The position numbers and the translations under genes were made by a program. A stretch of DNA of 64,000 nt from Kitasatospora sp. NBC_01287 (GTDB taxonomy: Bacteria; Actinomycetota; Actinomycetes; Streptomycetales; Streptomycetaceae). The notes under the pieces are model-generated. The model ran no database searches and was not told where the DNA came from. It worked only from the letters and a program-made list of their open reading frames with translations. The stretch is taken from assembly GCF_026340565.1 (NCBI RefSeq), contig NZ_JAPEPB010000001.1, positions 3,138,501 through 3,202,500 on the forward strand, in the 5' to 3' direction. Below, one piece after another: positions 1 through 7,754 of the stretch (positions within the stretch are counted from its first letter, which is position 1; the number at the start of each line of letters is the position of its first letter).

Positions 1-616
1 GGGCGGCCGCCCGGGCGGTGGCGGCGGTGAGCCGACGGCGGTGGTGGCGGCGGCAGAGCACCTCGTAGCCGACCTCGTGCTCGTTGACCGCGACGTCGCC
101 GACCACCACCTGCGGCCCCTCGACCACCATCACCCCGCCGACCGTGCGCGCGTTGTGGGTGGCCCTGGCACCGCACCAGCAGAGCGCCTCGACCTGCAGG
201 ATCTCCACCCGGTCGGCCAGCTCGATCAACCGCTGCGAGCCGGGGAAGAGCCGGGTGCGGAAGTCGGTGGTGATGCCGAAGGTGAAGACGTCGATGCCCA
301 GCTCGTCCACCACCCGGGCCAGCTGGTCGACCTGCTCGGTGGCGTAGAAGTTGGCCTCGTCGCAGATCAGGTAGTCGACCTTGCCGCCGGCCGAGAGCAG
401 CTGCACCACGTAGTGCTGGAAGTCGAAGCCGTCGGTCACCTCGACCGCCTCGGCGCGCAGGCCCAGGCGGCTGGAGATGGTGGAGGCGCCGGCCCGGTCG
501 TGCCGGGCGAAGATGATCCCCTGCCGACCGCGGGCGGCGTGGTTGTGGTTCATCTGCAGCGCCAGCGTGGACTTGCCGCAGTCCATCGTGCCGGAGAAGA
601 ACACCAGATCAGCCAT
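1..616 (-). CDS. tdk: Thymidine kinase (3' end cut by window edge)
   Basis: Phosphorylates thymidine to dTMP in the cytosolic pyrimidine salvage pathway. The N-terminus begins MADLVFFSGTMDCGKST, which carries the Walker A loop of type II (TK1-like) thymidine kinases. A later DEANFY segment is the Walker B/catalytic region. Further on is the lasso/zinc-ribbon portion (LCWCGARATHNAR, then CRRHHRRR near the edge). The start is the ATG at 616. About 205 codons are visible and the frame is still open at the edge, so only the extreme C-terminus is missing. The first cysteine pair is spaced C-x-C here, not the C-x-x-C I expect for the family. It lies downstream of the phosphatase gene on the same strand, separated by a 16-bp tandem repeat. 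Confidence 0.93.
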   Translation of the reverse strand, partial: MADLVFFSGTMDCGKSTLALQMNHNHAARGRQGIIFARHDRAGASTISSRLGLRAEAVEVTDGFDFQHYVVQLLSAGGKVDYLICDEANFYATEQVDQLARVVDELGIDVFTFGITTDFRTRLFPGSQRLIELADRVEILQVEALCWCGARATHNARTVGGVMVVEGPQVVVGDVAVNEHEVGYEVLCRRHHRRRLTAATARAAA

Positions 617-650
617 GGGTGAGGCGTGGGCCTTTCGTGAGCCGGTCGGT

Positions 651-710
651 CGTCGGGCAGGCGGGGCGTCGAGCAGGCGGGGCGTCGGGCAGGCGGGGCG
701 TCGGGCAGGC
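651..710. repeat. 16-bp intergenic tandem repeat, 3.75 copies
   Basis: The unit cgtcgggcaggcgggg repeats head to tail (651-666, 667-682, 683-698, partial 699-710) with one substitution in copy 2. It fills the space between the phosphatase stop and the tdk start. It is a short VNTR-like array; no protein is encoded by it that I would support. Confidence 0.85.
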
Positions 711-722
711 TGACGCGCGGGG

Positions 723-1910
723 TCAGGTGCGGACTTCGAGCAGCGGGACGAGCTGCTCGACGGGCGTCATCGAGCCGTGCAGCCCGGTCATCGCGGACTC
801 CCCCGGTTCGCTGCGGGAGGCGATCACCGCGATGTCGTCGCGGGCCGCGGCCACCACGTCGCCGATCCGGTGGTAGACCCGGTCGTCGACGGCCGGGCCG
901 AACCAGCCCGCCTCGATCGCCTGGTCCCGGGTGGCCACCCACATCCGGTCGCCGAGCACCTCGCTCCACACGGTGTGCACGTCGGCGGCCGCGCCGGGCA
1001 CCGCGTAGACGTGCCGGGCCCGCGCCTCGCCACCGAGCAGGGCCACGCCCGCGCTCAGCTCCCAGTCCTCGTCGAAGTCGATCCGGTCCTCGGGCGCGAT
1101 GTCGATCATGCCGTGGTCGGCGGTGACGTAGAGCGCCGAGCGCGGCGGCAGCTGTTCGGCCAGCCGCACCACCAGCCGGTCGACGCTGTTCAGCATCATC
1201 CGCCACTCGTCCGAGTCGACCCCGTAGCGGTGGCCCATCCCGTCCAGCTCGCTGACGTAGGTGTAGACCAGCGCGCGGTCGGCGGAGCCGAGCTGACGGG
1301 CCGCCAGGTCCATCCGCTCCTCGCCGGTGGTGCGGCCGAGGAACTCGCCGCCGGACAGCGCCACCCGGGTCAGCGGGGTCTGCGCGAAGAGCGGCGAGGA
1401 GACCTGGCTGGCCGCCACGCCCGCCTGGTGCACCCGCTCGAAGACGGTCGGGTAGGGCTGCCAGCTCCGCGGGTCGACCGGCGGCTGCCAGCGCAGCTGG
1501 TTCATCAGCTCGCCCCGGCCCGGGATCGCCACCGTGTAGCCGGCCAGGCCGTGCAGTCCGGGCGGCAGGCCGGTGCCGACCGAGGCCAGCGAGGTCGCGG
1601 TGGTGGCCGGGAAGCCGGCCGTCAGCGGCCGCCCGGTGCCGCCGAGCGAGCCGGCCAGCAGCGAGTGCAGGAACGGGGCGTACTCGGGGTGGCGGCGGAT
1701 CAGCTCCCAGCCCATGCCGTCCACCAGGAAGACGCAGACCCGGTCGGCCGGGGCGATCGGCAGCGTGCTGGTGAAGCCCGGGACGCCCAGGCCCGCCGCC
1801 ACCGAGGGCAGCAGGTCGCAGAGCGACCCGCTGCCGTAGCCGGGCGCCGGTGCGGTGGCCGGGTCGAGCAGCTGGAAGTCGTCATGGCCGTGCGGTGCGA
1901 GGTAGGACAT
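723..1910 (-). CDS. Alkaline phosphatase family / nucleotide pyrophosphatase-like protein
   Basis: A 395-residue member of the type I phosphodiesterase/nucleotide pyrophosphatase family (alkaline phosphatase superfamily fold). Metal and nucleophile motifs are in the expected order: VDGMGW near the N-terminus (Asp ligand), PATTATSLASVGTG (the Thr/Ser nucleophile segment), ELDGMGHRYG, TADHGM and a final GLHGSMTP. Likely substrates are phosphodiesters or pyrophosphates, but the physiological one is not evident. The ATG at 1910 (MSYLAPHGHDD) is chosen because the frame upstream of it overlaps the preceding DUF5998 gene with non-protein-like sequence. It begins 10 nt after that gene's stop, so the two are probably co-transcribed. 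No signal peptide or transmembrane segment is seen, so it is probably cytoplasmic. Confidence 0.88.
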   Translation of the reverse strand: MSYLAPHGHDDFQLLDPATAPAPGYGSGSLCDLLPSVAAGLGVPGFTSTLPIAPADRVCVFLVDGMGWELIRRHPEYAPFLHSLLAGSLGGTGRPLTAGFPATTATSLASVGTGLPPGLHGLAGYTVAIPGRGELMNQLRWQPPVDPRSWQPYPTVFERVHQAGVAASQVSSPLFAQTPLTRVALSGGEFLGRTTGEERMDLAARQLGSADRALVYTYVSELDGMGHRYGVDSDEWRMMLNSVDRLVVRLAEQLPPRSALYVTADHGMIDIAPEDRIDFDEDWELSAGVALLGGEARARHVYAVPGAAADVHTVWSEVLGDRMWVATRDQAIEAGWFGPAVDDRVYHRIGDVVAAARDDIAVIASRSEPGESAMTGLHGSMTPVEQLVPLLEVRT

Positions 1911-1920
1911 CGTCCGGGCC

Positions 1921-2508
1921 TCAGGCCCTGCTGATGGTGGCCTCGGACAGCGCCCGGGCGAAGACCAGCGCCTGGGACACCGTCTCCGGTCCGTCACCGG
2001 CCTCGCTGACCCGAAGCGACAGGTCGTCCGCGGTGGCCGAGCCGGTGTAGCCGTGGTCAGCCTCGCAGTTCGCGTCCGAGCAGCCGGCCGGCTCCAGGTC
2101 GATCCGCTGCACCGCGCCCCAGCCGATGGTCAGCACCACCTCGCGCGGCAGCCGGCCCGGGGTGTACGTCTCCGGGTTGGCGACCATCCGGCTGAGCACC
2201 ACCGAGCCGATCCGGTCCAGCCGCACGCTCTCGGTGGAGGTGGTCGCGTAGGGCACCGGGCTGGCCGCGTCGGCGGCCTGCTCGTCGGTGTGGCTGACCA
2301 CGAACCGGGTGGGCGTCAGCACCAGCACCGTGACGTGCCGGCGGACCTCGTTGGCGTCGAACGTGGTCTCCTGGTGGACCAGGTAGGAGCTGATCGGCTC
2401 GGAGCCCACCGCGGACTCCACGGCCTCGGACACCAGCGCGGGGTAGTAGCCGCTGCGCTCGATCGCCGAGCGCAGGTCCTGCGTGGTGGTGGTACCGGTC
2501 TTCGCCAT
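1921..2508 (-). CDS. DUF5998 family protein
   Basis: A 195-residue protein starting MAKTGTTTTQDLRSAIE. I recognise it as the actinobacterial DUF5998 family, always found in this neighbourhood in streptomycetes as far as I recall. Its biochemical role is unknown. The sequence is a mixed alpha/beta protein without signal peptide or membrane segment. It has a small CSDANCEADHG cysteine/histidine cluster around residues 143-153 that could bind a metal. It sits directly upstream of the phosphatase gene (10-nt gap), which suggests a shared function or transcript. The ATG at 2508 is the natural start. Confidence 0.8.
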   Translation of the reverse strand: MAKTGTTTTQDLRSAIERSGYYPALVSEAVESAVGSEPISSYLVHQETTFDANEVRRHVTVLVLTPTRFVVSHTDEQAADAASPVPYATTSTESVRLDRIGSVVLSRMVANPETYTPGRLPREVVLTIGWGAVQRIDLEPAGCSDANCEADHGYTGSATADDLSLRVSEAGDGPETVSQALVFARALSEATISRA

Positions 2509-2625
2509 AACTCCATCCTGGCATGTCCCGCCTACACGGCGGGTTGGACTGCGCCGTCCGTCCGCGCGAACCGGCCACCCCGGAACTGGGGGCGGGCTCT
2601 GGCGTGTGGGCGCAACCCAGGAAGA

Positions 2626-5433
2626 TTACAGGGTGCTCATGGCGCGCGGGCCCAGATCGCTGCGGACCGGCAGCGGCGCGATCCGCACCCGCGCGGAGAG
2701 CACCGTCAGCCCCCGCGGGGCCACCACCACCGGCTCCAGGTCCACCCCGGCCACCTCGGGCAGGTCGTCCACCAGTTGGGAGACCCGCAGCAGCAGTTCC
2801 TCCAGCGCGCCGGTGTCCACCGGGGCCGCGCCCCGCCAGCCGAACAGCAGCGGCGCGGCCCGCACCTCGCGGACCAGCGATGCCACCTCCAGGTCGGTGG
2901 CCGGGATCAGCCGGTGCGCCAGGTCGCCGAGCAGTTCGGCCGGGGCGCCGGCCAGCCCGAAGGAGAGGATCGCGCCCGCCGCCGGGTCCACGCTGGCGCC
3001 GATCACCGTGTCCACCCCCCGCGCGGCCATCCGCTGCACCACCAGTTCGGCCCGCGCCGCTCCGCCGAGCAGCGCGACCACCTCGCGGTGGGCCCGGCGC
3101 AGCCCGTCCTCGTCCGGCAGGTCGAGCCGCACGCCGCCCAGATCGGGGCGGTGGCGCAGGTGGGCGGCGGTGGCCTTGAGCGCGACCGGGTAGCCGAGGA
3201 GGCCTGCCGCGGCCACGGCGCGGTCCTCGTCGGGTGCCGGCAGCGCGCGCTGCACGTCGATGCCGTAGTGCGCGAGCAGTTCGGCGCTCTGCTCCTCCGG
3301 GAGGGTGAAGCGGGCGCCGCCGGGTTGGGTGCGGGCGGCCTGCGCGGTGCGGGAGTCCAGTGCGCGCCCGACCAGGCGGCGGGCGGCCGCCGCGTCGATC
3401 CGGTCGAGCTCGGGGACCCGGGCGGTCTGCTCGGCGCTCTCGGCAGCGCGGCGCCACTGGCCGTAGCGCACGGCGTGTGCCAGGGCGCGCACGGCGCGCT
3501 CGGGGGCGGGGTAGGCCGGGACGGGGTGCTCACCGGCGCTCAGCACGGCCGGGAGGTCGGACAGCGCGAGGTGGGTGAGCAGCAGCGGCTTGCCCAGCAG
3601 CCGGGCCACCGCGGCGGCGGCCAGCAGGCCCTCGCCGATCGCCGGGTCGGTGGCGGGCAGCGCCGGCTCCTCGCCGACCGCGATGCTCTGGGTGGTCAGC
3701 GGCGGAATGGCGACCGCGATCACCGCGTCCACCGCGCTGTCGCGCAGCGCCGTCTCCAGCGCGACCCGCAGGTGCTCGCCGGTGGCGGCCGTGGTCAGGT
3801 CGACCGGGGTGCGCGGGCGCAGGCCGGCGCTCAGGCAGGCGTCGTGGGTGAGCAGGCCGAGCGAGTCGGAGTTGCCCACCACGGCCACCCGGTCGCCGGC
3901 CGGCAGCGGCTGGTGGGCCAGCAGCTCGCCGGTGTCGAAGAGGTCGGTGATGGTCTCCACCCGGACCACTCCGGCCTGCTGGAAGAGCGCGTCCACGGTG
4001 GCGTCGCGCAGGCCGCTCGCGGTCGGCGGCACCGCGTGCCCCGGCGGCAGGCTGCCGGTGTGCCGGGCGCCCTTGACCACCACGATCGGCTTGGCCAGTG
4101 CCAGGCGGCGGGCGATCCGGGTGAACTTGCGCGGGTTGCCGAAGGACTCCAGGTAGAGCAGCACCACGTCGGTGGCCTGGTCCTCCTCCCAGTACTGGAG
4201 CAGGTCATTGCCGGAGACGTCGGCCCGGTTGCCGACCGAGGCGAAGGAGGAGACGCCGAGCCCGCGCCGGTGCGCCGCCTCCAGCAGCGCCACCCCGATC
4301 GCGCCGGACTGGCAGAAGATCCCGAACCGCCCGGCCGCCGGCAGCACCGGGGCGAGCGAGGCATTGAGCGGGTGCTCGGGGTTGGTGCTCAGCAGGCCGA
4401 AGGCGTTCGGCCCGATCACCCGCATCCCGGCCGCCCTGGCCTGGCGCACCAGCGCCCGCTGCCGCTCGCGCCCGTCCGCACCGGTCTCGGCATAGCCCGC
4501 GGTCACCACCACCAGGCCGCGCACCCCGTGCGCACCGCAGTCGGCGACCACCGCGGGGATCGCCTCGGCCGGCACCGCGAGCACCGCCAGGTCGACCGGC
4601 CCCGGGATCTCCAGCACCGAGCGGTGCAGCGGCACGCCCTCCAGCTCGGTGCCCGGCGGGGCGGCGCTGTTCACCGCGTGGACCGGGCCGGCGAAGCTGC
4701 CGCGCAGCGCCCGCAGCAGGGCCCGCCCGGCCGAGCGCTCGGTCCGCGAGACCCCGATCACCGCGACCGAACGAGGTGTCAGCAGCCGCTGCACCGAGCG
4801 GGCTTCGGCGCGGTGCTCGCGCGCCCGCATCACCGCGAGCGAGGCGGCGGTCTGCTCCAGGTCGAACTCCAGGTGGACCAGGCCGTCGGCGAAGCTGCGC
4901 TTCTGGGTGTAGCCGGCGTCGGTGAAGACCTTGGTCATCTTCCGGTTCTCCGGCAGCACCTCGGCGACGAAGCGGCGGATCCCGCGCTCCTGGGCGACCG
5001 CCGCGATGTTCTCGAGCAGCGCGGAGGCCACGCCGCGGCCCTGGTGGGCGTCCTGGACCAGGAAGGCCACCTCGGCGTCGGTGCCGCCCTCGCTGGGCCG
5101 GCCGTGCTCGTCGATCCGGTCGTAGCGGACGGTGGCGATGAAGCGGTCGCGGACCACCACGGCGAGCGCCACCCGGTCGACGAAGTCGTGGTGGGTGAAG
5201 CGCCGCACGTCCTTGTCGGAGAGCCGGGGGTAGGGAGCGAAGAAGCGGAAGTACTTCGACTGGTCCGAGACCAGTGCGTAGAACTCCACCAGACGTTCGG
5301 CATCGCCGGGCACGATCGGGCGGATCCGGGCGGTACCGCCGTCGCGCAGCAGGATGTCGGCCTCCCAGTGCTGCGGGTAACCGGGAGTGTCGGAGGCGTC
5401 GGCCGGGAGCGCGGGGGCCTGGGGGTCGTCCAC
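2626..5433 (-). CDS. PatA-type protein lysine acetyltransferase: N-terminal GNAT plus ADP-forming acyl-CoA synthetase-like domain
   Basis: A 935-residue fusion. Residues about 30-195 form a GNAT domain with the acetyl-CoA loop HQGRGVA at 130-136. From about 218 there is a CoA-binding Rossmann domain (RSVAVIGVSR), then the ligase-CoA and ATP-grasp domains of NDP-forming acyl-CoA synthetases. GNAT-first order is the one described for Streptomyces lividans SlPatA, which acetylates acyl-CoA synthetases; E. coli PatZ has the reverse order. The synthetase part is probably a sensor or oligomerisation module, because I could not identify an unambiguous phosphohistidine motif. The start is GTG at 5433 with no clear ribosome-binding site. 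It is transcribed divergently from ptsH. Confidence 0.88.
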   Translation of the reverse strand: MDDPQAPALPADASDTPGYPQHWEADILLRDGGTARIRPIVPGDAERLVEFYALVSDQSKYFRFFAPYPRLSDKDVRRFTHHDFVDRVALAVVVRDRFIATVRYDRIDEHGRPSEGGTDAEVAFLVQDAHQGRGVASALLENIAAVAQERGIRRFVAEVLPENRKMTKVFTDAGYTQKRSFADGLVHLEFDLEQTAASLAVMRAREHRAEARSVQRLLTPRSVAVIGVSRTERSAGRALLRALRGSFAGPVHAVNSAAPPGTELEGVPLHRSVLEIPGPVDLAVLAVPAEAIPAVVADCGAHGVRGLVVVTAGYAETGADGRERQRALVRQARAAGMRVIGPNAFGLLSTNPEHPLNASLAPVLPAAGRFGIFCQSGAIGVALLEAAHRRGLGVSSFASVGNRADVSGNDLLQYWEEDQATDVVLLYLESFGNPRKFTRIARRLALAKPIVVVKGARHTGSLPPGHAVPPTASGLRDATVDALFQQAGVVRVETITDLFDTGELLAHQPLPAGDRVAVVGNSDSLGLLTHDACLSAGLRPRTPVDLTTAATGEHLRVALETALRDSAVDAVIAVAIPPLTTQSIAVGEEPALPATDPAIGEGLLAAAAVARLLGKPLLLTHLALSDLPAVLSAGEHPVPAYPAPERAVRALAHAVRYGQWRRAAESAEQTARVPELDRIDAAAARRLVGRALDSRTAQAARTQPGGARFTLPEEQSAELLAHYGIDVQRALPAPDEDRAVAAAGLLGYPVALKATAAHLRHRPDLGGVRLDLPDEDGLRRAHREVVALLGGAARAELVVQRMAARGVDTVIGASVDPAAGAILSFGLAGAPAELLGDLAHRLIPATDLEVASLVREVRAAPLLFGWRGAAPVDTGALEELLLRVSQLVDDLPEVAGVDLEPVVVAPRGLTVLSARVRIAPLPVRSDLGPRAMSTL

Positions 5434-5532
5434 AACGGCCAGGCTATCGGGCGGCGGGCCAGATGGCTCCTGGCGAGTGCGCGCGACAGGGTGGCATTGC
5501 CCGGGCGTCCGGTTCCGCGCCGGTCGTGCCAG

Positions 5533-5548
5533 AATGGTCTAGACAACA
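5533..5548. promoter_or_regulatory. Candidate DasR operator (dre site) before ptsH
   Basis: The 16-mer aatggtctagacaaca matches the DasR consensus actggtctagaccact at 13 of 16 positions, including the full central tggtctagac core. DasR is the GntR-family N-acetylglucosamine regulator of streptomycetes, and pts genes are established targets. The site lies 35 nt before the ptsH ATG. Confidence 0.75.
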
Positions 5549-5583
5549 TGTCTGAAATCAGCACCACCTGAAAGGCACGTCTC

Positions 5584-5865
5584 ATGGCTGAGCGCCGCGT
5601 CACCATCGGTTGGCCCGAGGGCCTGCACGCCCGTCCCGCCTCCGTCTTCGTGCGGGCGGCGGCCGCCACCGGTGTGCCGGTCACCATCGCCAAGGCCGCC
5701 GGAGGCGCCCCGGTCAACGCCGCCTCGATGCTCGGCCTGCTGGCGCTCGGCGCCGCGGGCGGCGAGGAGGTCGTGCTGGCCTCCGACGCCCCCGAGGCCG
5801 ACGCCGCGCTGGACCGCCTGGCCAAGCTGGTCCAGGAGGGCCTGGACGAGCTGCCCGCGGCCTGA
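5584..5865 (+). CDS. ptsH: HPr phosphocarrier protein of the PTS
   Basis: A 93-residue HPr. It carries phosphate from enzyme I to sugar-specific EIIA proteins in the cytosol. The active-site segment GLHARPAS puts the phosphorylated histidine at residue 15. The serine equivalent to low-GC Gram-positive Ser46 is Ser48 in NAASMLG; streptomycetes are not known to use it for carbon repression. The ATG at 5584 is preceded by AAAGG at 5571-5575. The candidate DasR operator just upstream suggests control by N-acetylglucosamine/glucosamine-6-phosphate levels. It is monocistronic, ended by a strong hairpin at 5929-5967, which is usual for streptomycete ptsH. Confidence 0.96.
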   Translation: MAERRVTIGWPEGLHARPASVFVRAAAATGVPVTIAKAAGGAPVNAASMLGLLALGAAGGEEVVLASDAPEADAALDRLAKLVQEGLDELPAA

Positions 5866-5928
5866 CCCGCGCCCCCGGCCCCGACTCCGGCCCCGGCCCC
5901 GGCCCCGACTCCGGCTCCGGCTCCGGCT

Positions 5929-5967
5929 CCGAAGGGGCATCCCGATCGCCGCGGGATGCCCCTTCGG
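5929..5967 (+). terminator. Hairpin terminator after ptsH
   Basis: A perfect 16-bp stem (ccgaaggggcatcccg and its complement) closes a 7-nt loop, with no U-tract, as is common for actinobacterial terminators. Just before it (about 5875-5928) is a run of gactccggccccgg-type hexamer repeats of no evident function. Confidence 0.85.
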
Positions 5968-6022
5968 CACGTCGTGGTGCTCGTTCCGCTCCAGCACCTC
6001 GTGGCCCTTCGACACCTCGTGC

Positions 6023-6035
6023 CACAATCGCCGGG
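6023..6035 (+). promoter_or_regulatory. Putative leaderless -10 element for the GNAT gene
   Basis: CACAAT at 6023-6028 is followed by 6 nt and then the GTG at 6035, so transcription would begin at the start codon. No Shine-Dalgarno sequence is present. No good -35 hexamer is visible. Confidence 0.45.
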
Positions 6036-6829
6036 TGCGCGAACTGACCATCGACACCGCGGCCGCCGCCGGGCTGGACGAGCTCGGCGAGCCCGGCGCC
6101 CACCCGATCATCCGCTGGGCCGCCCAGGGCTTCGCCCCCGGCGTGCGGGCCTTCACCCTGGACGGCGCCGTAGCGGTGGCCTCCCCGGCCCTCTCCTGCC
6201 GCGACCGCCTCGCCGTGCACGGCCCCGCCGAGCCCGCCGCCCGGCTGCTCCGCCAGGTGCTGCGCGAGGTCGGCCCCGACTTCCGGCCGATCGGCGAGCA
6301 CGCGCTGATGACCTCGCTGCTGGCCGCGGTACCCGAGCTGCGGGCGGCCGCCGAGTTCTTCTGGATGGACCTCGCCGGCCCGCCGACCGCACCGGCCCCC
6401 TCCGTCCCGAACCAGCACCAGCGCCCGGCCACAGCCCCGACCCCGGCCGCCCGCTGGCTGACCCCCGACGAGCTGCCCGACGCCGCGGCCCTGCTCGACC
6501 TGGCCTTCCCCGACTCCTACGCCCACCCCGGGCGCCCCGGCGCCCGCGCCTGGGCCGGCGTCCGGGACCACGAGGGCCGACTCACCGCCCTCGCCGCCGA
6601 CGCCTGGAGCGCCCCCGACCTCGGCCTGCTGGCCGGCGTCACCGCCCACCCGGTGCACGGCCGCGGCCGCGGGCACGCCGAGGCTGCCTGCCGACTGGTC
6701 CTGGACACCCTGGTGCGCCGCTACGGCCGGGCCGGGCTGATGGTGGCCGGGGAGAACGCCGCCGCCATCCGCCTCTACGAGCGCCTGGGCCTGCGCCGGC
6801 GCGCGGTACTGGCCGCCTACGTGATCTGA
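6035..6829 (+). CDS. GNAT family N-acetyltransferase
   Basis: A 264-residue protein with a C-terminal GNAT domain. The N-terminal half (about 1-125) is a degenerate domain such as is seen in two-lobed GNAT proteins. The C-terminal half has the acetyl-CoA-binding loop GRGRGHAE preceded by LLAGVTAHPVH, and the terminal AAIRLYERLGLRRRA helix-strand typical of the fold. The substrate is unknown. The GTG at 6035 (VRELTIDTAAAAG) is chosen because the frame upstream runs back into ptsH and its terminator. No ribosome-binding site precedes it, and a -10-like CACAAT is 6 nt upstream, so it may be leaderless. It lies between ptsH and a methyltransferase gene on the same strand. Confidence 0.8.
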   Translation: MRELTIDTAAAAGLDELGEPGAHPIIRWAAQGFAPGVRAFTLDGAVAVASPALSCRDRLAVHGPAEPAARLLRQVLREVGPDFRPIGEHALMTSLLAAVPELRAAAEFFWMDLAGPPTAPAPSVPNQHQRPATAPTPAARWLTPDELPDAAALLDLAFPDSYAHPGRPGARAWAGVRDHEGRLTALAADAWSAPDLGLLAGVTAHPVHGRGRGHAEAACRLVLDTLVRRYGRAGLMVAGENAAAIRLYERLGLRRRAVLAAYVI

Positions 6830-6880
6830 CGGATCATCAGGGCCCGTCGTGCCGTGGGCAGTCGGCGCACGGGTCGAGCC

Positions 6881-6960
6881 GATCCAGGCCCGATCCAGGC
6901 CGATCCGGACCGATCCGGACCGAACCCGTGCGGATCCGGACCGAACCCGTGCGGATCCGG
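6881..6960. repeat. Nested short tandem repeats (10 and 21 bp)
   Basis: gatccaggcc-like units (6881-6900) pass into cgatccggac (6901-6920). These overlap a 21-bp unit beginning gatccggaccgaacccgtg, repeated at 6912-6932 and 6933-6953 with a third partial copy to 6960. The array ends 24 nt before the methyltransferase start, so it lies over that gene's promoter region. Confidence 0.8.
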
Positions 6961-6971
6961 CCCGCGGCTGC

Positions 6972-6984
6972 CAGGCTGGGCGGA
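6972..6984 (+). promoter_or_regulatory. Putative leaderless -10 element for the methyltransferase gene
   Basis: CAGGCT at 6972-6977 followed by 6 nt and the ATG at 6984. There is no Shine-Dalgarno sequence in front of the ATG. The -35 region is occupied by the tandem repeat. Confidence 0.4.
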
Positions 6985-7733
6985 TGGACCGTCAGGAGCG
7001 CTCCCGCCTCGCCCACGCCCACCACCCCGTCACCGCCCCGCTCGCCGACGACACCGTGGCCGCACTGCTGCGCCACGCCGTGCGCCGCGGGGACGAGCGG
7101 GTCCTGCAACTCGGCTGCGGCAGCGGCGCCTGGCTGCTGCGCGCGCTGGCGGCCCACCCCGAACTGACCGCCGACGGGGTCGACCCCGACCCCGCCGCCC
7201 TGACGGACGCCCGGGTCGCCGCCGAACAGCTGGGTCTGGCCCGCCGGCTCGGCCTGCACCACCGGGCGCCCGCCGACTTCACCGCGGCCCGCCCCTACGA
7301 CCTGCTGCTCTGCGTCGGCGCCACCCCCGCCCTGGGCGGCCTGCTCCCCGCCCTCGCCGCCGCCGAACGCCAGCTGGCCCCCGGCGGCACCCTGCTGCTC
7401 GGCCAGGGCTACTGGCAGCGCCCGCCGGAGCAGGCGGCCCGCGACGCCCTCGGCCCCCTCGCCGACGACCTGCGCGACCTGCCCGCCCTCACCGACCTGC
7501 TCACCACCGCCGGCTGGCTCCCCGTCCACGGCCACACCAGCACCCGCGCCGAACTCGACGACTACGAGTGGTCCTGGACCGGCTCCCTCACCGCCTGGGC
7601 CCTGGACCACCCCGAACACCCCGCCGCCGCCCAGGCCGCCAGCACCGCCACCGACCACCGCACCGCCTGGCTGCACGGCTACCGGGAGGCGTTCGGCTTC
7701 GTCACGCTGCTGCTGCGACGGCGGGCGGGCTGA
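6984..7733 (+). CDS. SAM-dependent methyltransferase
   Basis: A 249-residue class I methyltransferase. Motif I is VLQLGCGSGAWLLRAL (about residues 34-49), followed by an acidic DGVDPDPAALTDA strand end that contacts the SAM ribose. LAPGGTLLLGQGYW matches the post-III region. The C-terminal part is rich in Trp and acidic residues (DDYEWSWTGS), as in streptomycete enzymes of this type. The acceptor is unknown. The start ATG at 6984 (MDRQERSRLAHAHHP) is preferred, because the upstream frame is formed by the tandem repeat and would be arginine/aspartate-repeat protein. It faces the convergent rtcB gene, with only 21 nt between stops. Confidence 0.8.
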   Translation: MDRQERSRLAHAHHPVTAPLADDTVAALLRHAVRRGDERVLQLGCGSGAWLLRALAAHPELTADGVDPDPAALTDARVAAEQLGLARRLGLHHRAPADFTAARPYDLLLCVGATPALGGLLPALAAAERQLAPGGTLLLGQGYWQRPPEQAARDALGPLADDLRDLPALTDLLTTAGWLPVHGHTSTRAELDDYEWSWTGSLTAWALDHPEHPAAAQAASTATDHRTAWLHGYREAFGFVTLLLRRRAG

Positions 7734-7754
7734 CCGGGACGCACCGATGCGACG

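Noticed and set aside
5426..5434. Extra DnaA box (tcgtccaca) at the PatA-type gene start
   Set aside because: A single degenerate match formed by the start codons; the same variant also occurs inside a permease gene by chance.
2053..5571. 1172-codon plus-strand open frame opposite the PatA-type gene
   Set aside because: It overlaps a clear enzyme gene on the other strand; its composition is typical of an antisense frame in GC-rich DNA.
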